NCBI GenBank assembly: GCA_034440115.1
Contig: JAWXBM010000117.1
Location: 29,037 to 93,036 of the forward strand
DNA: 64,000 nt
Origin: JAWXBM01 sp034440115
Lineage (GTDB): Bacteria; Pseudomonadota; Gammaproteobacteria; Xanthomonadales; SZUA-36
Direction: 5' to 3'
Shown here: positions 52,960-61,602 of the stretch, piece after piece
Layout: each line of letters starts with the position of its first letter
How positions within the stretch are numbered: the stretch's first letter is position 1
Notes under the pieces: generated by a model
The model's database searches: none
What the model saw: the letters and a program-made list of their open reading frames with translations, nothing else
What the model was told of the DNA's origin: nothing
Translations under genes and position numbers: made by a program

Positions 52960-53755
52960 GCGCTGACTCCAAAGCAGCCATCTCTTCTGCACTAAAACCG
53001 GCCAGCAGGCGGGCATCCGTATTGAATGGACCCCGCACCGTGCCTGAGTAACGGCTTTGCAACAATTCCAGGAACGTAGGTCCAGGATCTTTTCCTGCCT
53101 GCTCGCAACACCAGGCAAACCAACGACTACCGATGGCCACATGCCCTACTTCCTCGTCCAGAATGACCCGCAGAATGCCAGCGGTTTCCTGGTCGCCTGC
53201 CGACAACAGGCGCTGCATCATGCCGGGGGTTACATCCAGACCTCGAGCCTCCAGCACCCTCGGTACCAGAGCCATGCGGACCAGGCAGGAATCGGTAGTT
53301 TTCTCTGCCATCTCCCACAACCCATCGTGGGCCGGGTGATCCCCATACTCTGCGCCGAGTTGTTGTAAGCGCTGTTGCAGCAGCTGGAAATGTCGGGCTT
53401 CGTCAGCCGCTACAGACAACCAATCGAAATAGAATTGCTGCGGCATAGTGCGAAAACGGCCAACCGCATCCAGCGCCAGATTGATGGCATTGAATTCGAT
53501 ATGCGCGATGGCATGTATCAGAGCAACGCGCCCTGCCGCACTACCCAAACGCCGCCGTGGCACTTTGGCGGGGTCGATCAAGGCAGGCCTGTCCGGCCTG
53601 CCTACTGTGTGAACCGAAGGAATCGCAGTGTCGTAGTCCCACTGAAACTGACCCCTGCTGACGACGGCAAACAACTCAGCCACCGCGGCACATTTCTCCG
53701 CGGGCTGCTGCAGGGCCAGGCAGCGGGCAGTTTCTTCAAAAATACCCGGCTGCAC
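52946..53755 (-). CDS. DUF455 family ferritin-like protein
   Basis: 269 residues. The helical repeats carry paired E-x-x-H type iron-site motifs: LIHAIAHIEFNAINLALDA, ADEARHFQLLQ and LDEEVGHVAIGSRWF, as in ferritin-like di-iron proteins (DUF455, distantly MiaE-like). The activity is unknown; an oxygenase or iron role is likely. GTG start with AAGG upstream. It follows icd by 29 bases and overlaps the methyltransferase gene by 14. Confidence 0.82.
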   Translation of the reverse strand: MQPGIFEETARCLALQQPAEKCAAVAELFAVVSRGQFQWDYDTAIPSVHTVGRPDRPALIDPAKVPRRRLGSAAGRVALIHAIAHIEFNAINLALDAVGRFRTMPQQFYFDWLSVAADEARHFQLLQQRLQQLGAEYGDHPAHDGLWEMAEKTTDSCLVRMALVPRVLEARGLDVTPGMMQRLLSAGDQETAGILRVILDEEVGHVAIGSRWFAWCCEQAGKDPGPTFLELLQSRYSGTVRGPFNTDARLLAGFSAEEMAALESAHEII

Positions 53756-53784
53756 TGGAACCTTGCGGATAAAGATTACAGGGC

Positions 53785-55029
53785 TTACAGACGCGCGATC
53801 AGGGCGTCAGCAAAACCTGAAGTGGAAACCTCAGTGGCGTTTTCCATCTGCCGGGCAAAGTCATAAGTCACTATGCCTTCGGCCACTGTCTTGGCGAATG
53901 CCTTGTTGATCAAGGTCGTGACTTCTTTCCAGCCGATGTATTCGAACATCATGGAACCGGAGAACATCAACGAGCTTGGGTTGACCTTGTCCAGGTTCGC
54001 ATACTTGGGAGCGGTACCATGCGTGGCTTCAAATACCGCCATGTGATCGGCCATATTGGCCCCCGGGGCAATACCCATACCGCCTACTTCAGCCGCCAAA
54101 GCATCTGACAAATAATCACCATTCAGATTCGTGGTAGCCAAAACTTCGAATTCTGCCGGGCGCAATTGCATCAACTGGAACATGATGTCGGTAATACGAT
54201 CATTGATGACGATCTTGCCTTCGGGGCGCTTGCCATCGTACTTGGACCACAGCTCATCTTCGCTGATAGTGACGTCACCGAACTCTTCGCGTGCAACTTC
54301 GTAGCCCCAACTGCGGAAAGCACCCTCAGTGAATTTCATGATGTTGCCTTTGTGCACCAGAGTAACGCTGTGCTTGCCGTTATCAATGGCATATTGAATC
54401 GCTTTGCGAACCAGGCGTTTCGAGCCAAAAGCTGAAATGGGTTTGATACCCAAACCGGCGTCTTCAAAAAACTCTGCACCCATTTCCTCGCGCAGGAACT
54501 TCGCCAGCTTCTTGTTTTCTTCCGTACCAGCCTGGTACTCGATACCGCTGTACACGTCCTCGGTGTTCTCGCGGAAAATGGTGCAATGCACATCTTCCGG
54601 TTTTTTCATCGGTGATGGCACGCCAGGGAAGTACTCTACCGGGCGCACACAGGCGTACAGATCCAGTTCCTGGCGTAATGAAACATTCAATGAACGAAAA
54701 CCGCCACCAACCGGCGTGGTCAACGGGCCTTTGATGGTCACGACCAGATCCTTGATGGCATCCAGCGTTTCAGCCGGGAAGTAATCACCGTCATAAATCC
54801 CCGCAGCTTTCTCACCCAGGTACAACTCAGCCCAATGCACTTTGCGCTTGCCGCCATAGGCTTTCTCTACCGCCGCATTCCATACCCGCATGGACGCTTT
54901 GGTGATATCCGCGCCGATGCCATCACCTTCAATAAATCCCAGAATGGGGTTGTCAGAAATCTGCAGCCGGTTATCCTGGATGGTGATTTTCTGCCCGGAT
55001 TGCGGGATCTTGATATGGCGATAGCTCAT
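53785..55029 (-). CDS. icd: Isocitrate dehydrogenase [NADP]
   Basis: 414 residues from MSYRHIKIPQSGQKI. E. coli-type dimeric Icd: FIEGDGIGADITKA, KGPLTTPVGGGFRSLNVSLR with the phosphorylatable serine region, YSGIEYQAGTEE, and the NADP site ATHGTAPKYANLDKVNPSSL. It makes 2-oxoglutarate, feeding the SucAB-Lpd complex encoded elsewhere in the window. The AAGGA site supports the ATG at 55029; the frame upstream to 55104 is not Icd-like. Confidence 0.95.
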   Translation of the reverse strand: MSYRHIKIPQSGQKITIQDNRLQISDNPILGFIEGDGIGADITKASMRVWNAAVEKAYGGKRKVHWAELYLGEKAAGIYDGDYFPAETLDAIKDLVVTIKGPLTTPVGGGFRSLNVSLRQELDLYACVRPVEYFPGVPSPMKKPEDVHCTIFRENTEDVYSGIEYQAGTEENKKLAKFLREEMGAEFFEDAGLGIKPISAFGSKRLVRKAIQYAIDNGKHSVTLVHKGNIMKFTEGAFRSWGYEVAREEFGDVTISEDELWSKYDGKRPEGKIVINDRITDIMFQLMQLRPAEFEVLATTNLNGDYLSDALAAEVGGMGIAPGANMADHMAVFEATHGTAPKYANLDKVNPSSLMFSGSMMFEYIGWKEVTTLINKAFAKTVAEGIVTYDFARQMENATEVSTSGFADALIARL

Positions 55030-55238
55030 GGGGTTGGATTCCTTGGTGAAAGTAGAAAACAGCGTCCAATTATAAATGACCTGCAGTCGACTTGTTCGAT
55101 CCAATTAAATAGTTAACCCTCATTGGTCGTCGACTGTGCTTTTTTTGTCAGCTCCAGTCAGGTATAGCAAGTCATTGTTTAACGTCAATTTACGCCAGCG
55201 CTGGCATAATAGCTGCCTCGTTTCGGCTGCTGCATAAA

Positions 55239-55277
55239 GCCTTAGTGGGAAGCCTTAGTGGGAAGCCTTAGTGGGAA
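55239..55277. repeat. Three perfect 13-bp tandem copies carrying a ribosome binding site
   Basis: GCCTTAGTGGGAA occurs at 55239-55251, 55252-55264 and 55265-55277 without a mismatch. The last copy ends seven bases before the ATG at 55284 and its GGGAA(G) is the only ribosome binding site there, so the unit triplicates that site. Confidence 0.9.
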
Positions 55278-55283
55278 GTATTG

Positions 55284-56000
55284 ATGAGGCACTTATCGCA
55301 CCAACATTCCTGGCGTTATCGGGACATGGCATTTCTGGCCATGGCTGTCGGGGTGCATGCTGCGCTTTTGCTGATACCCCTGAAGCATTGGGACCGTGAA
55401 GCGCCATCTGCCGACAAGCGCTTGACGATAAACCTGCAGACTCTGCCAACTCTGCCAACTCCTGCCGCAGCAGGGCCCGTCATGGAAGATATTCCAACTG
55501 ACGAACCGACAGAGCCAATCGAACGCAAACGCACTACAGCCTCTATCGTATTGGAAGAAATCCCGCTTCCGCTCAAGCTCGCAGAGCAACCCGTTGAGCA
55601 AGCAGAAGAACTCAATGCCCAACGCTTGCGCTCGTTGATACAGCAGTCGGAGCTGTTGCCAGTCGAAGCAGAGTCCCGCCAACAACTGGGGGGTGCAAAG
55701 CAATACCAGGCCCCAGCCAACTGGAGCCGCAGTGCCGGAGCGCCTTATCTGGCGGAATTCGACAATCGCTTTAACGGTATGACGGTGCCAGAGAAAGTCG
55801 AAATCGTGGACCGTTGGCTGGCAGCCGATGGCAGTCACAATGTGGTACTTAATTTACCCACGGGTGAAGCGCTGTGCGGCCGCGCGGAAGCCTATAACCC
55901 CACACAGCCTTTAATAGAACCCATCATGATGTTCCGTCCCTGTGGCGGAGGTGGCAAGCGTACATTTTCGATGCCTGAGCGGTACAACAAAGGCCAGTAA
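55284..56000 (+). CDS. Hypothetical inner-membrane-anchored periplasmic protein (TonB-like topology)
   Basis: 238 residues. One N-terminal transmembrane helix (AFLAMAVGVHAALLLIPL) is followed by a proline-, glutamate- and threonine-rich stretch (about 45-110, e.g. LPTLPTPAAAGPVMEDIPTD) and a folded C-terminal part (AEFDNRFNGMTVPEKVEIVD, CGRAEAYNPTQPL). The topology recalls TonB or TolA spanning proteins, but I see no TonB C-terminal motif. The function is unknown. The TTG at 55281 is one codon before the chosen ATG. Three copies of a 13-bp unit with its ribosome binding site precede it. Confidence 0.7.
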   Translation: MRHLSHQHSWRYRDMAFLAMAVGVHAALLLIPLKHWDREAPSADKRLTINLQTLPTLPTPAAAGPVMEDIPTDEPTEPIERKRTTASIVLEEIPLPLKLAEQPVEQAEELNAQRLRSLIQQSELLPVEAESRQQLGGAKQYQAPANWSRSAGAPYLAEFDNRFNGMTVPEKVEIVDRWLAADGSHNVVLNLPTGEALCGRAEAYNPTQPLIEPIMMFRPCGGGGKRTFSMPERYNKGQ

Positions 56001-56222
56001 TCCTTTCTTGCTAGCGGCCTGCTTTCCGTTCGACTGCCGAATGGCGAATCTGACCAAGCATTATCAAAATTCACATCGTTTTCCAACGCTTTCTCCATTT
56101 CACACAAATGCTGAAATTAATCATCCCGCATAACAGCGTGGTTTCAGGCCGGCAGCAACCTTCTGGCATAAATACTGCATTTATTCTGTTCAAAGAATCA
56201 GGCAACACCAAGGAGGACAGCA

Positions 56223-56456
56223 ATGGGCAGCGGATCATGTGGCAATGTGTTGGCGGCACTGGCCAGCTTTTTCATTCCCGGTTTGGGGCAACTTTTGCAG
56301 GGCCGTTGGATATTGGCAGGCTTCATGTTTGTTTTGACTGCTTTGCTGTGGCTGATATTGCTGGGCTGGATCATTCATCTTTGGTCCATCATCGATGCCG
56401 CGCTATTCAAACCGCAGGACTATCGGGACGAGCGCTACTATCGCAGGGCTTATTAG
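56223..56456 (+). CDS. Small membrane protein, TM2-like
   Basis: 77 residues with two transmembrane helices: around 7-30 (NVLAALASFFIPGLGQLLQG) and 30-58 (FVLTALLWLILLGWIIHLWS). The FFIPGLGQLLQGRW motif between them and the IIDAALFKP end are those of TM2-like/DUF small proteins. The AAGGAGG ribosome binding site is near perfect. The function is unknown. It stands alone between the hypothetical gene and the acetyltransferase. Confidence 0.75.
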   Translation: MGSGSCGNVLAALASFFIPGLGQLLQGRWILAGFMFVLTALLWLILLGWIIHLWSIIDAALFKPQDYRDERYYRRAY

Positions 56457-56473
56457 GCGCTGCCGGTTGCCGG

Positions 56474-56507
56474 ATTTGCCCTGAGGTATTTGCCCTGAGG
56501 TATTTGC
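56474..56507. repeat. 14-bp tandem repeat, 2.4 copies
   Basis: ATTTGCCCTGAGGT is present at 56474-56487 and 56488-56501, with six more bases of a third copy (56502-56507). It lies between the small membrane protein gene and the acetyltransferase gene. Confidence 0.85.
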
Positions 56508-56558
56508 ACAGGGGGCTTTCAGCAGGCACCATGCAAGCTATCGTTCTGGAGAGCCTGT

Positions 56559-57053
56559 TTGAATTCCTCATCGTCAATCAGCATTCGCCCGGCCACCGCG
56601 GGCGACTGCTCACTTATTCTGCGATTTATCATAGCCTTGGCAGAGTATGAAAACCTGCGCCACGAAGTGGTGGCCACCGAAGCAAGCCTGCGGGCAACAC
56701 TGTTTGGTGAACGGCCAGGCGCCGAGGTTCTGATCGCTGACTGGAATAGCCAACCAGCGGGTTTCGCCCTGTTCTTTCCCAACTATTCCACTTTCCTGGG
56801 CCAGCCAGGAATCTACCTCGAAGACCTGTTCGTATTTGATGATTACCGAGGCCGGGGTATGGGCAAGGCTTTGCTTGCGAGACTGGCGGCATTGACGCTG
56901 GAACGCCGCGGCGCTCGGCTGGATTGGTCGGTACTGGACTGGAACCAGCCTTCCATCGATTTTTATCGCAGCATTGGCGCCAGATCGCTGGATGAATGGA
57001 CCCAATTTCGCCTGACGGGCCGAGCCTTGCTGAATCTGGCAAAAGACGCCTAA
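56559..57053 (+). CDS. GNAT family N-acetyltransferase (diamine acetyltransferase-like)
   Basis: 164 residues from a TTG start (NSSSSISIRPATAGD), with GGAG seven bases upstream and no in-frame ATG near the conserved N terminus. The acetyl-CoA site is LEDLFVFDDYRGRGMGKALL and the C-terminal DWNQPSIDFYRSIGA is characteristic of the spermidine/diamine N-acetyltransferase branch. The substrate is probably a polyamine or similar amine, by subfamily only. A MAPEG gene follows after 41 bases. Confidence 0.85.
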   Translation: MNSSSSISIRPATAGDCSLILRFIIALAEYENLRHEVVATEASLRATLFGERPGAEVLIADWNSQPAGFALFFPNYSTFLGQPGIYLEDLFVFDDYRGRGMGKALLARLAALTLERRGARLDWSVLDWNQPSIDFYRSIGARSLDEWTQFRLTGRALLNLAKDA

Positions 57054-57094
57054 TTGAAGCCACCAAGCCCGGTCATAACTTAAAGGACCAGAAC

Positions 57095-57520
57095 ATGTTT
57101 TATAAGCCCATGTTGTTACCCTTGTTGGCGCAGGTTCTGCTGACCTTCATCGTATGGGTATATCTGTATATAACCCGCATCTCCGAAATAAAGCGTAAGA
57201 ACATCAACCCTCAAGCCCTCAATGCGCGCAAGAAATCCCAGGAGTTATTGACGGATTCGGCTGGCCCGGCCAACAATTTCATGAACCTGCTGGAAATGCC
57301 GGTGCTTTTTTACCTGGCAATCCTGTTGTCGCTGATATTGTTGGTGCAGGATCAGGTACTGATTATTCTGGCCTGGACTTACGTGCTGCTGCGCTATGTC
57401 CACAGCTCGATTCAGTGCACCTACAACAAGGTCATGCACCGTTTCCAGGTGTACTTCCTCAGCTGCGTCGTTTTATTATTGATTTGGCTGCGTCTGGCAA
57501 CTTACATTCTGTTTTCTTGA
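57095..57520 (+). CDS. MAPEG family membrane protein
   Basis: 141 residues with four hydrophobic helices: 6-26 (MLLPLLAQVLLTFIVWVYLY), 66-90 (PVLFYLAILLSLILLVQDQV), 92-110 and 120-140. The MAPEG signature NxxExP is seen in NFMNLLEMPVLFY. Eukaryotic MAPEG proteins are glutathione transferases of eicosanoid metabolism; bacterial members have unknown roles. AAAGGA site eight bases before the ATG at 57095. It follows the acetyltransferase gene. Confidence 0.85.
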   Translation: MFYKPMLLPLLAQVLLTFIVWVYLYITRISEIKRKNINPQALNARKKSQELLTDSAGPANNFMNLLEMPVLFYLAILLSLILLVQDQVLIILAWTYVLLRYVHSSIQCTYNKVMHRFQVYFLSCVVLLLIWLRLATYILFS

Positions 57521-57557
57521 TAAAGCATGAACACTCAAACCAGCGACCACTCTGAGG

Positions 57558-57576
57558 ATAGCGGGGCACCCGCTAT
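57558..57576 (+). repeat. Perfect 8-bp hairpin
   Basis: ATAGCGGG (57558-57565) and CCCGCTAT (57569-57576) pair around GCA. It lies after the MAPEG gene, just before the REP-like element; no T-run follows. Confidence 0.7.
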
Positions 57577-57583
57577 GACGCTG

Positions 57584-57647
57584 ATTGTGGGAGCGAGTCT
57601 TGCTCGCGATTCGGGCGTTTATCGACAGCAATGCTGCCTCCCACAAT
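57584..57647 (+). repeat. REP/BIME-like element
   Basis: ATTGTGGGAG (57584-57593) is matched exactly by its complement CTCCCACAAT (57638-57647). Inside, GCGAG/CTCGC (57593-57607) forms the short hairpin of a REP head reading GTGGGAGC...TGCTCGCGATT. This is the sequence type of Pseudomonas REPs, and agrees with the copy at 47867-47890. It lies between the convergent MAPEG and ung genes. No RAYT transposase is in the window. Confidence 0.7.
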
Positions 57648-57653
57648 AGCCAA

Positions 57654-57681
57654 GGCCCTGAACCCTGAACCCTGAACCCTG
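57654..57681. repeat. Heptamer tandem repeat AACCCTG
   Basis: AACCCTG occurs three times in a row at 57661-57681, preceded by the degenerate copy GGCCCTG (57654-57660). It lies before the ung stop codon (57708). Confidence 0.8.
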
Positions 57682-57707
57682 TAGACGGCGGGCAATCGAC
57701 AATGGTT

Positions 57708-58388
57708 TCAACCCCACGTAATCGGCGTGATGCCTTTCTCCTCCAGGAATTGATTCGCCCTGGAAAAATGCTTACAACCAAAAAACCCGCGATAAGCCGA
57801 CAATGGAGAAGGATGCGGGGCCGTCAGCACCAGGTGCCGCTTACGGTCGATGGCAGCGCCTTTTTTTATCGCATAGCTGCCCCATAAAAGAAACACGATG
57901 CCATCGCGCTCATCATTCAACAACTGAACTACCTTATCAGTGAAGCGCTCCCAGCCTTTGCCCTGATGCGCACCCGCTTGCCCGCGCTCTACTGTCAGCA
58001 CCGCATTGAGCATCAACACGCCCTGCTGCGCCCAATGCTCCAGGTTGCCGTTGGCAGGAATCGGTAAGCCCAGGTCCTGTTCGATTTCCTTGTAGATATT
58101 CACCAAGGATGGCGGCGTAGCAACCCCAGCAAGCACCGAAAAGCACAAACCGTGCGCCTGGCCGGGGCCGTGATAGGGGTCCTGCCCCAGTATCACCACT
58201 CGAACCTGATCAAACGGAGTCGTATCCAAAGCATTGAAAATCAACGATCCGGGCGGGTAGACCACTGCTCCTGCTTGCTTCCTGGCTTGCAGAAAGGCGC
58301 GCAAATCCTGCATATAGTCCAGCGCAAACTCTGCCTTAAGCCGGGACTTCCAACTTTCATGCAAGCGAACTTCACGATTATCCGTCAT
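57708..58388 (-). CDS. ung: Uracil-DNA glycosylase, family 1
   Basis: 226 residues from MTDNREVRLHESWKSRL. The catalytic Asp is D70 in VVILGQDPYHGPGQAHGLCF and the His-containing clamp is HPSPLSAYRGFFGCKHFS, both classic UDG family 1 motifs. It removes uracil from DNA. The ATG at 58388 aligns with the family; the open frame to 58457 is rejected. Divergent from the reductase gene at 58511. Confidence 0.95.
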   Translation of the reverse strand: MTDNREVRLHESWKSRLKAEFALDYMQDLRAFLQARKQAGAVVYPPGSLIFNALDTTPFDQVRVVILGQDPYHGPGQAHGLCFSVLAGVATPPSLVNIYKEIEQDLGLPIPANGNLEHWAQQGVLMLNAVLTVERGQAGAHQGKGWERFTDKVVQLLNDERDGIVFLLWGSYAIKKGAAIDRKRHLVLTAPHPSPLSAYRGFFGCKHFSRANQFLEEKGITPITWG

Positions 58389-58510
58389 CAATATTCCACG
58401 TCCAAAGGCTGGATTTGTTTTAATCGACCCCAAAATGCAACAATACTGTGCGGCCAAGGCACGTGCAAAAAAAGATAATTGAATCTTAAAAATAAATTCG
58501 CTGGAGTGAT

Positions 58511-59536
58511 ATGAGCATCCATACCGACGTAGTCATCATCGGCGCGGGCCCGACCGGCTTGTTCCAGGTTTTTGAACTGGGATTGCTGGATATCCATGCC
58601 CACGTGGTGGATACACTGCCCCAAACCGGCGGTCAGTGTTCTGAGCTGTATCCAGATAAACCCATTTACGACATTCCCGCCATTCCCGTCTGCAATGCTC
58701 AGGAATTGGTAGATCGGCTGATGGAGCAGATCAAACCTTTCAACGCACAATTTCATCTTGGACAAATGGTCACCGCGCTGCAACAACTGGATAACGGCCG
58801 CTTTACACTTGAGACATCCGCAGGAACAAAATTTGATACCGGTTGCGTGGTGCTCGCCGCCGGACTGGGTGCATTTCAGCCACGGCGCTTGCGCGTGCAA
58901 GGGGCGGAAGCCTTTGAGCACAGCCATATTCACTATCGCATCACCGACCCGGAACGGGTACGCGATAAACGCATCCTCATACTTGGTGGCGGAGACTCGG
59001 CGTTGGACTGGACCCTGGCATTGCATGGTAAAGCCAGTCATATCACTTTGATACATCGTCGCGACGAATATCGTGCCGCACCAGCCACAGTGCGCAAAAT
59101 GAAAGAACTGGCCACTGGCGATTACCTGCAAGAATTCCAGGGCCAGGTGCGTGGCGTGTTTGATATCGACGGAAAGTTTGGCGGAATTGAGGTGGACGAT
59201 TCGGAAGGAAACCGTCAACGCATTGCAGCAGACGAAGCCTATGTATTTTATGGCCTGACACCCAACCTCGGCCCAATTGCCGACTGGGGTCTGGATCTGG
59301 AAAAACGCCAGATTCAGGTTGATACGGAGAAATTCCAGACCAGCGTCCGCGGAATTTTCGCCGTAGGGGATATCAATAATTATCCGGGCAAAAAGAAACT
59401 GATACTCAGCGGTTTTCACGAAGCCGCACTGGCGGCTTTTGCGATACAGGCGCATTTACATCCGGAGCAAAAAGTCCGTTTGCAGTACACCACCACCAGC
59501 CCCATCATGCATCGGCGACTGGGCGTGGAAGGCTGA
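58511..59536 (+). CDS. Ferredoxin/flavodoxin--NADP reductase, thioredoxin reductase-like type
   Basis: 341 residues. The FAD site VVIIGAGPTGLFQVFELGLL, the QTGGQCSELYPDKPIYDIP segment and the NADP site ILILGGGDSALDWTLAL match the YumC-like reductases that resemble thioredoxin reductase but lack its CxxC, which is also absent here. IFAVGDINNYPGKKKLILSG is the C-terminal FAD contact. It would supply reduced ferredoxin or flavodoxin. GGAG site before the ATG. Confidence 0.85.
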   Translation: MSIHTDVVIIGAGPTGLFQVFELGLLDIHAHVVDTLPQTGGQCSELYPDKPIYDIPAIPVCNAQELVDRLMEQIKPFNAQFHLGQMVTALQQLDNGRFTLETSAGTKFDTGCVVLAAGLGAFQPRRLRVQGAEAFEHSHIHYRITDPERVRDKRILILGGGDSALDWTLALHGKASHITLIHRRDEYRAAPATVRKMKELATGDYLQEFQGQVRGVFDIDGKFGGIEVDDSEGNRQRIAADEAYVFYGLTPNLGPIADWGLDLEKRQIQVDTEKFQTSVRGIFAVGDINNYPGKKKLILSGFHEAALAAFAIQAHLHPEQKVRLQYTTTSPIMHRRLGVEG

Positions 59537-59543
59537 TAGCCGA

Positions 59544-59564
59544 GGCCGGGTAATTCGCCCGGCC
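59544..59564. terminator. Hairpin between convergent genes, possible terminator
   Basis: GGCCGGG (59544-59550) pairs with CCCGGCC (59558-59564) around a 7-base loop. It lies between the convergent reductase and amidohydrolase genes. Flanking T-runs are short on both strands, so intrinsic termination is not certain. Confidence 0.5.
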
Positions 59565-59585
59565 CCGGTTTGAATAACTCAGAAA

Positions 59586-60977
59586 CTACTGCAGGGCAGA
59601 CTCGATAACGCGCCCATCCTGCTTGTAAACTGTTCCACCCTTCATAACCATATCAACGTCTTGCAAAAGGTTTATGTATTTCAATACATCACCCTTAACC
59701 GCAATAATATCGGCGTAACGACCGGCTACAACCGTACCCCACTGCTCTTCTACGCCCATGAACTTGGAGGGCCAATAGGTGGCGGCCTGAATGGTTTCCA
59801 TCGCCGGTACGCCCATTACGTTTACCCACACATCCAACTCGTGCCAGGTGGATTGGCAATGAAACTTCAATGGAATACCACTATCGGTTCCGACCATCAT
59901 CACGACACCCGCTTCGCGCAACTGCTGGAATTTACGTTTGAGTGTGGGTTTACGCTTGGGAGTGAGTTGAAAATACAGCAGTTGATCGGGATGTGCGATG
60001 GAAGCCTTGATATCGGCAATGGTGTCGGGCTTGAGGCCACGCTGCCAGCAGTTGTTATCCAGCGATTCGGGGTTATCGCGCAGGTCAACAAAATTCCACA
60101 AACCTTCAACCGTTGGTGTCCAGTACAGGGGGCTACCGCGCACCACAGCGGAACCAGCACGCTCCTGTAAAGCGAGAATCACGTCGGCCGGATACTCCGG
60201 CGCAGTGGCCAAACCGGTGTGTTCAAAATTATCCACATCAATTTCCAACCCGCGGCGAATCTCGGCTGCGGTATGGGAATGCGCTACAACCTTCAAACCA
60301 CGCTTGTGCGCCTGATCCACCAGTGCTTTAGATTCCTTCAGAGTCATCTGGTCCTGGTCGATCAGCTTGACCACATCCACACCGGCGTCGGCAATAATGT
60401 TTACTTTCTTGCGTGCATCGGCCGGGCCATCGATACCCCAGCGATAATCTTCGGTGCCAGGATAAGGTTTTTTCTGCAGGAAGGGACCGGAAACAAACAG
60501 ACGCGGCCCGGGCAACTCACCGGAATTCACCCTGTCGCGCACGATGATGGCGTCTTCCAGCGGTGCACCCAGATCACGGGCTGAAGTGACACCTGCCAAC
60601 AGCAACTGCACCGCAGAGGCCGGCATGATTTCGTCCACCATGCGATCCTTGTAGGTAGGATGCCAATGGCTGTAATTAGCATGGCCGTTGATATCCAGAT
60701 GCACATGCATGTCCCACAAACCCGGCAGCACACTCATACCCTCGGTGGAAATCACTTCGTAACCGGCAGGCACGGCCAGCGTATCCACCGTACCGACCCG
60801 TTCGATCTTGTCACCATCCACCAGGATCACGCTGTTCTTGATGGGGTTGGAGCCCAGGCCATCGATCAGCGTGCCGCCAACCAACGCTCTCTTGCCTTCA
60901 GCGGCAGCCAGGGAAAAACTACTGCACAGCAGCAGGCCCAATACACACAGAACTACACACAAGCGTGACAACTTCAT
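59586..60977 (-). CDS. Exported amidohydrolase (imidazolonepropionase-like)
   Basis: 463 residues with a signal peptide (VVLCVLGLLLCSSFSLAAA). Metal-site motifs of the amidohydrolase superfamily are in order: WDMHVHLDINGH, the Lys in DVVKLIDQDQ, VVAHSHTAAEI, FEHTG and MVGTDSGIPLKFH. The substrate is unknown; related exported enzymes cleave cyclic amides or dipeptide derivatives. Its GGAG ribosome binding site lies within the last codons of the cytosine deaminase gene upstream, so they are coupled, although one product is exported and the other probably is not. Confidence 0.85.
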   Translation of the reverse strand: MKLSRLCVVLCVLGLLLCSSFSLAAAEGKRALVGGTLIDGLGSNPIKNSVILVDGDKIERVGTVDTLAVPAGYEVISTEGMSVLPGLWDMHVHLDINGHANYSHWHPTYKDRMVDEIMPASAVQLLLAGVTSARDLGAPLEDAIIVRDRVNSGELPGPRLFVSGPFLQKKPYPGTEDYRWGIDGPADARKKVNIIADAGVDVVKLIDQDQMTLKESKALVDQAHKRGLKVVAHSHTAAEIRRGLEIDVDNFEHTGLATAPEYPADVILALQERAGSAVVRGSPLYWTPTVEGLWNFVDLRDNPESLDNNCWQRGLKPDTIADIKASIAHPDQLLYFQLTPKRKPTLKRKFQQLREAGVVMMVGTDSGIPLKFHCQSTWHELDVWVNVMGVPAMETIQAATYWPSKFMGVEEQWGTVVAGRYADIIAVKGDVLKYINLLQDVDMVMKGGTVYKQDGRVIESALQ

Positions 60978-60980
60978 ATT

Positions 60981-61442
60981 TCAGACTCCAATATCTTCAT
61001 TCCATAAATCCGGGTGAGCAGCGATAAACTCACTCATCAGTTTTATACAATCAGGTGACTGCAGCACTTCCACTTTCACACCACGCTCGCGCAATAATTC
61101 CTCTTCACCCAAAAAGGTCTGGTTTTCACCGACGATAACCTGGGGAATGCCATAGAGCAGAATGGCACCACTGCACATGGCGCAGGGTGACAGCGTGGTA
61201 AACAGCTGGCTGTCGCGGTAAACAGCAGCGGACAGACGGCCAGCATTTTCCAATGCGTCCATTTCGCCGTGCAATACCGTGCTGCCCTGTTGCACCCGTC
61301 GATTATGCCCGCGACCAATGATTTTACCAGCGTGAACCAATACTGAGCCTATGGGAATTCCACCTTCTGCCAGGCCTTGCCGGGCTTCATCGATGGCGGC
61401 TTGCATGAATTGCTGCATGGCAGAGTTCTGATTTGCGGTCAT
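60981..61442 (-). CDS. Nucleoside/cytosine deaminase similar to yeast Fcy1
   Basis: 153 residues from MTANQNSAMQQFM. Zinc ligands H58 (TVLHGEMDALENAGR), C87 and C90 (TTLSPCAMCSGA) and the proton shuttle E60 are all present. The body follows yeast cytosine deaminase: GIPIGSVLV, GRGHNRR, ILLYGIPQVIVGEN and the end DLWNEDIGV. It should deaminate cytosine to uracil; a guanine-type deaminase is less likely. The ribosome binding site is weak. It precedes the amidohydrolase gene by three bases and is divergent from the VOC gene. Confidence 0.82.
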   Translation of the reverse strand: MTANQNSAMQQFMQAAIDEARQGLAEGGIPIGSVLVHAGKIIGRGHNRRVQQGSTVLHGEMDALENAGRLSAAVYRDSQLFTTLSPCAMCSGAILLYGIPQVIVGENQTFLGEEELLRERGVKVEVLQSPDCIKLMSEFIAAHPDLWNEDIGV

Positions 61443-61602
61443 TATGGTTGAGGTTACATTTTTCGGCAGAGAATGTAACCTGATACAGGCAAGATTCACC
61501 AAAATTGCTACACCGAACAACTGCTCTGAACTGGACCCAACACCCCAACAACCCAACAACCCCCAACAGCAACCTGATGAGTAATTGAACAAGGAGTTTT
61601 CC

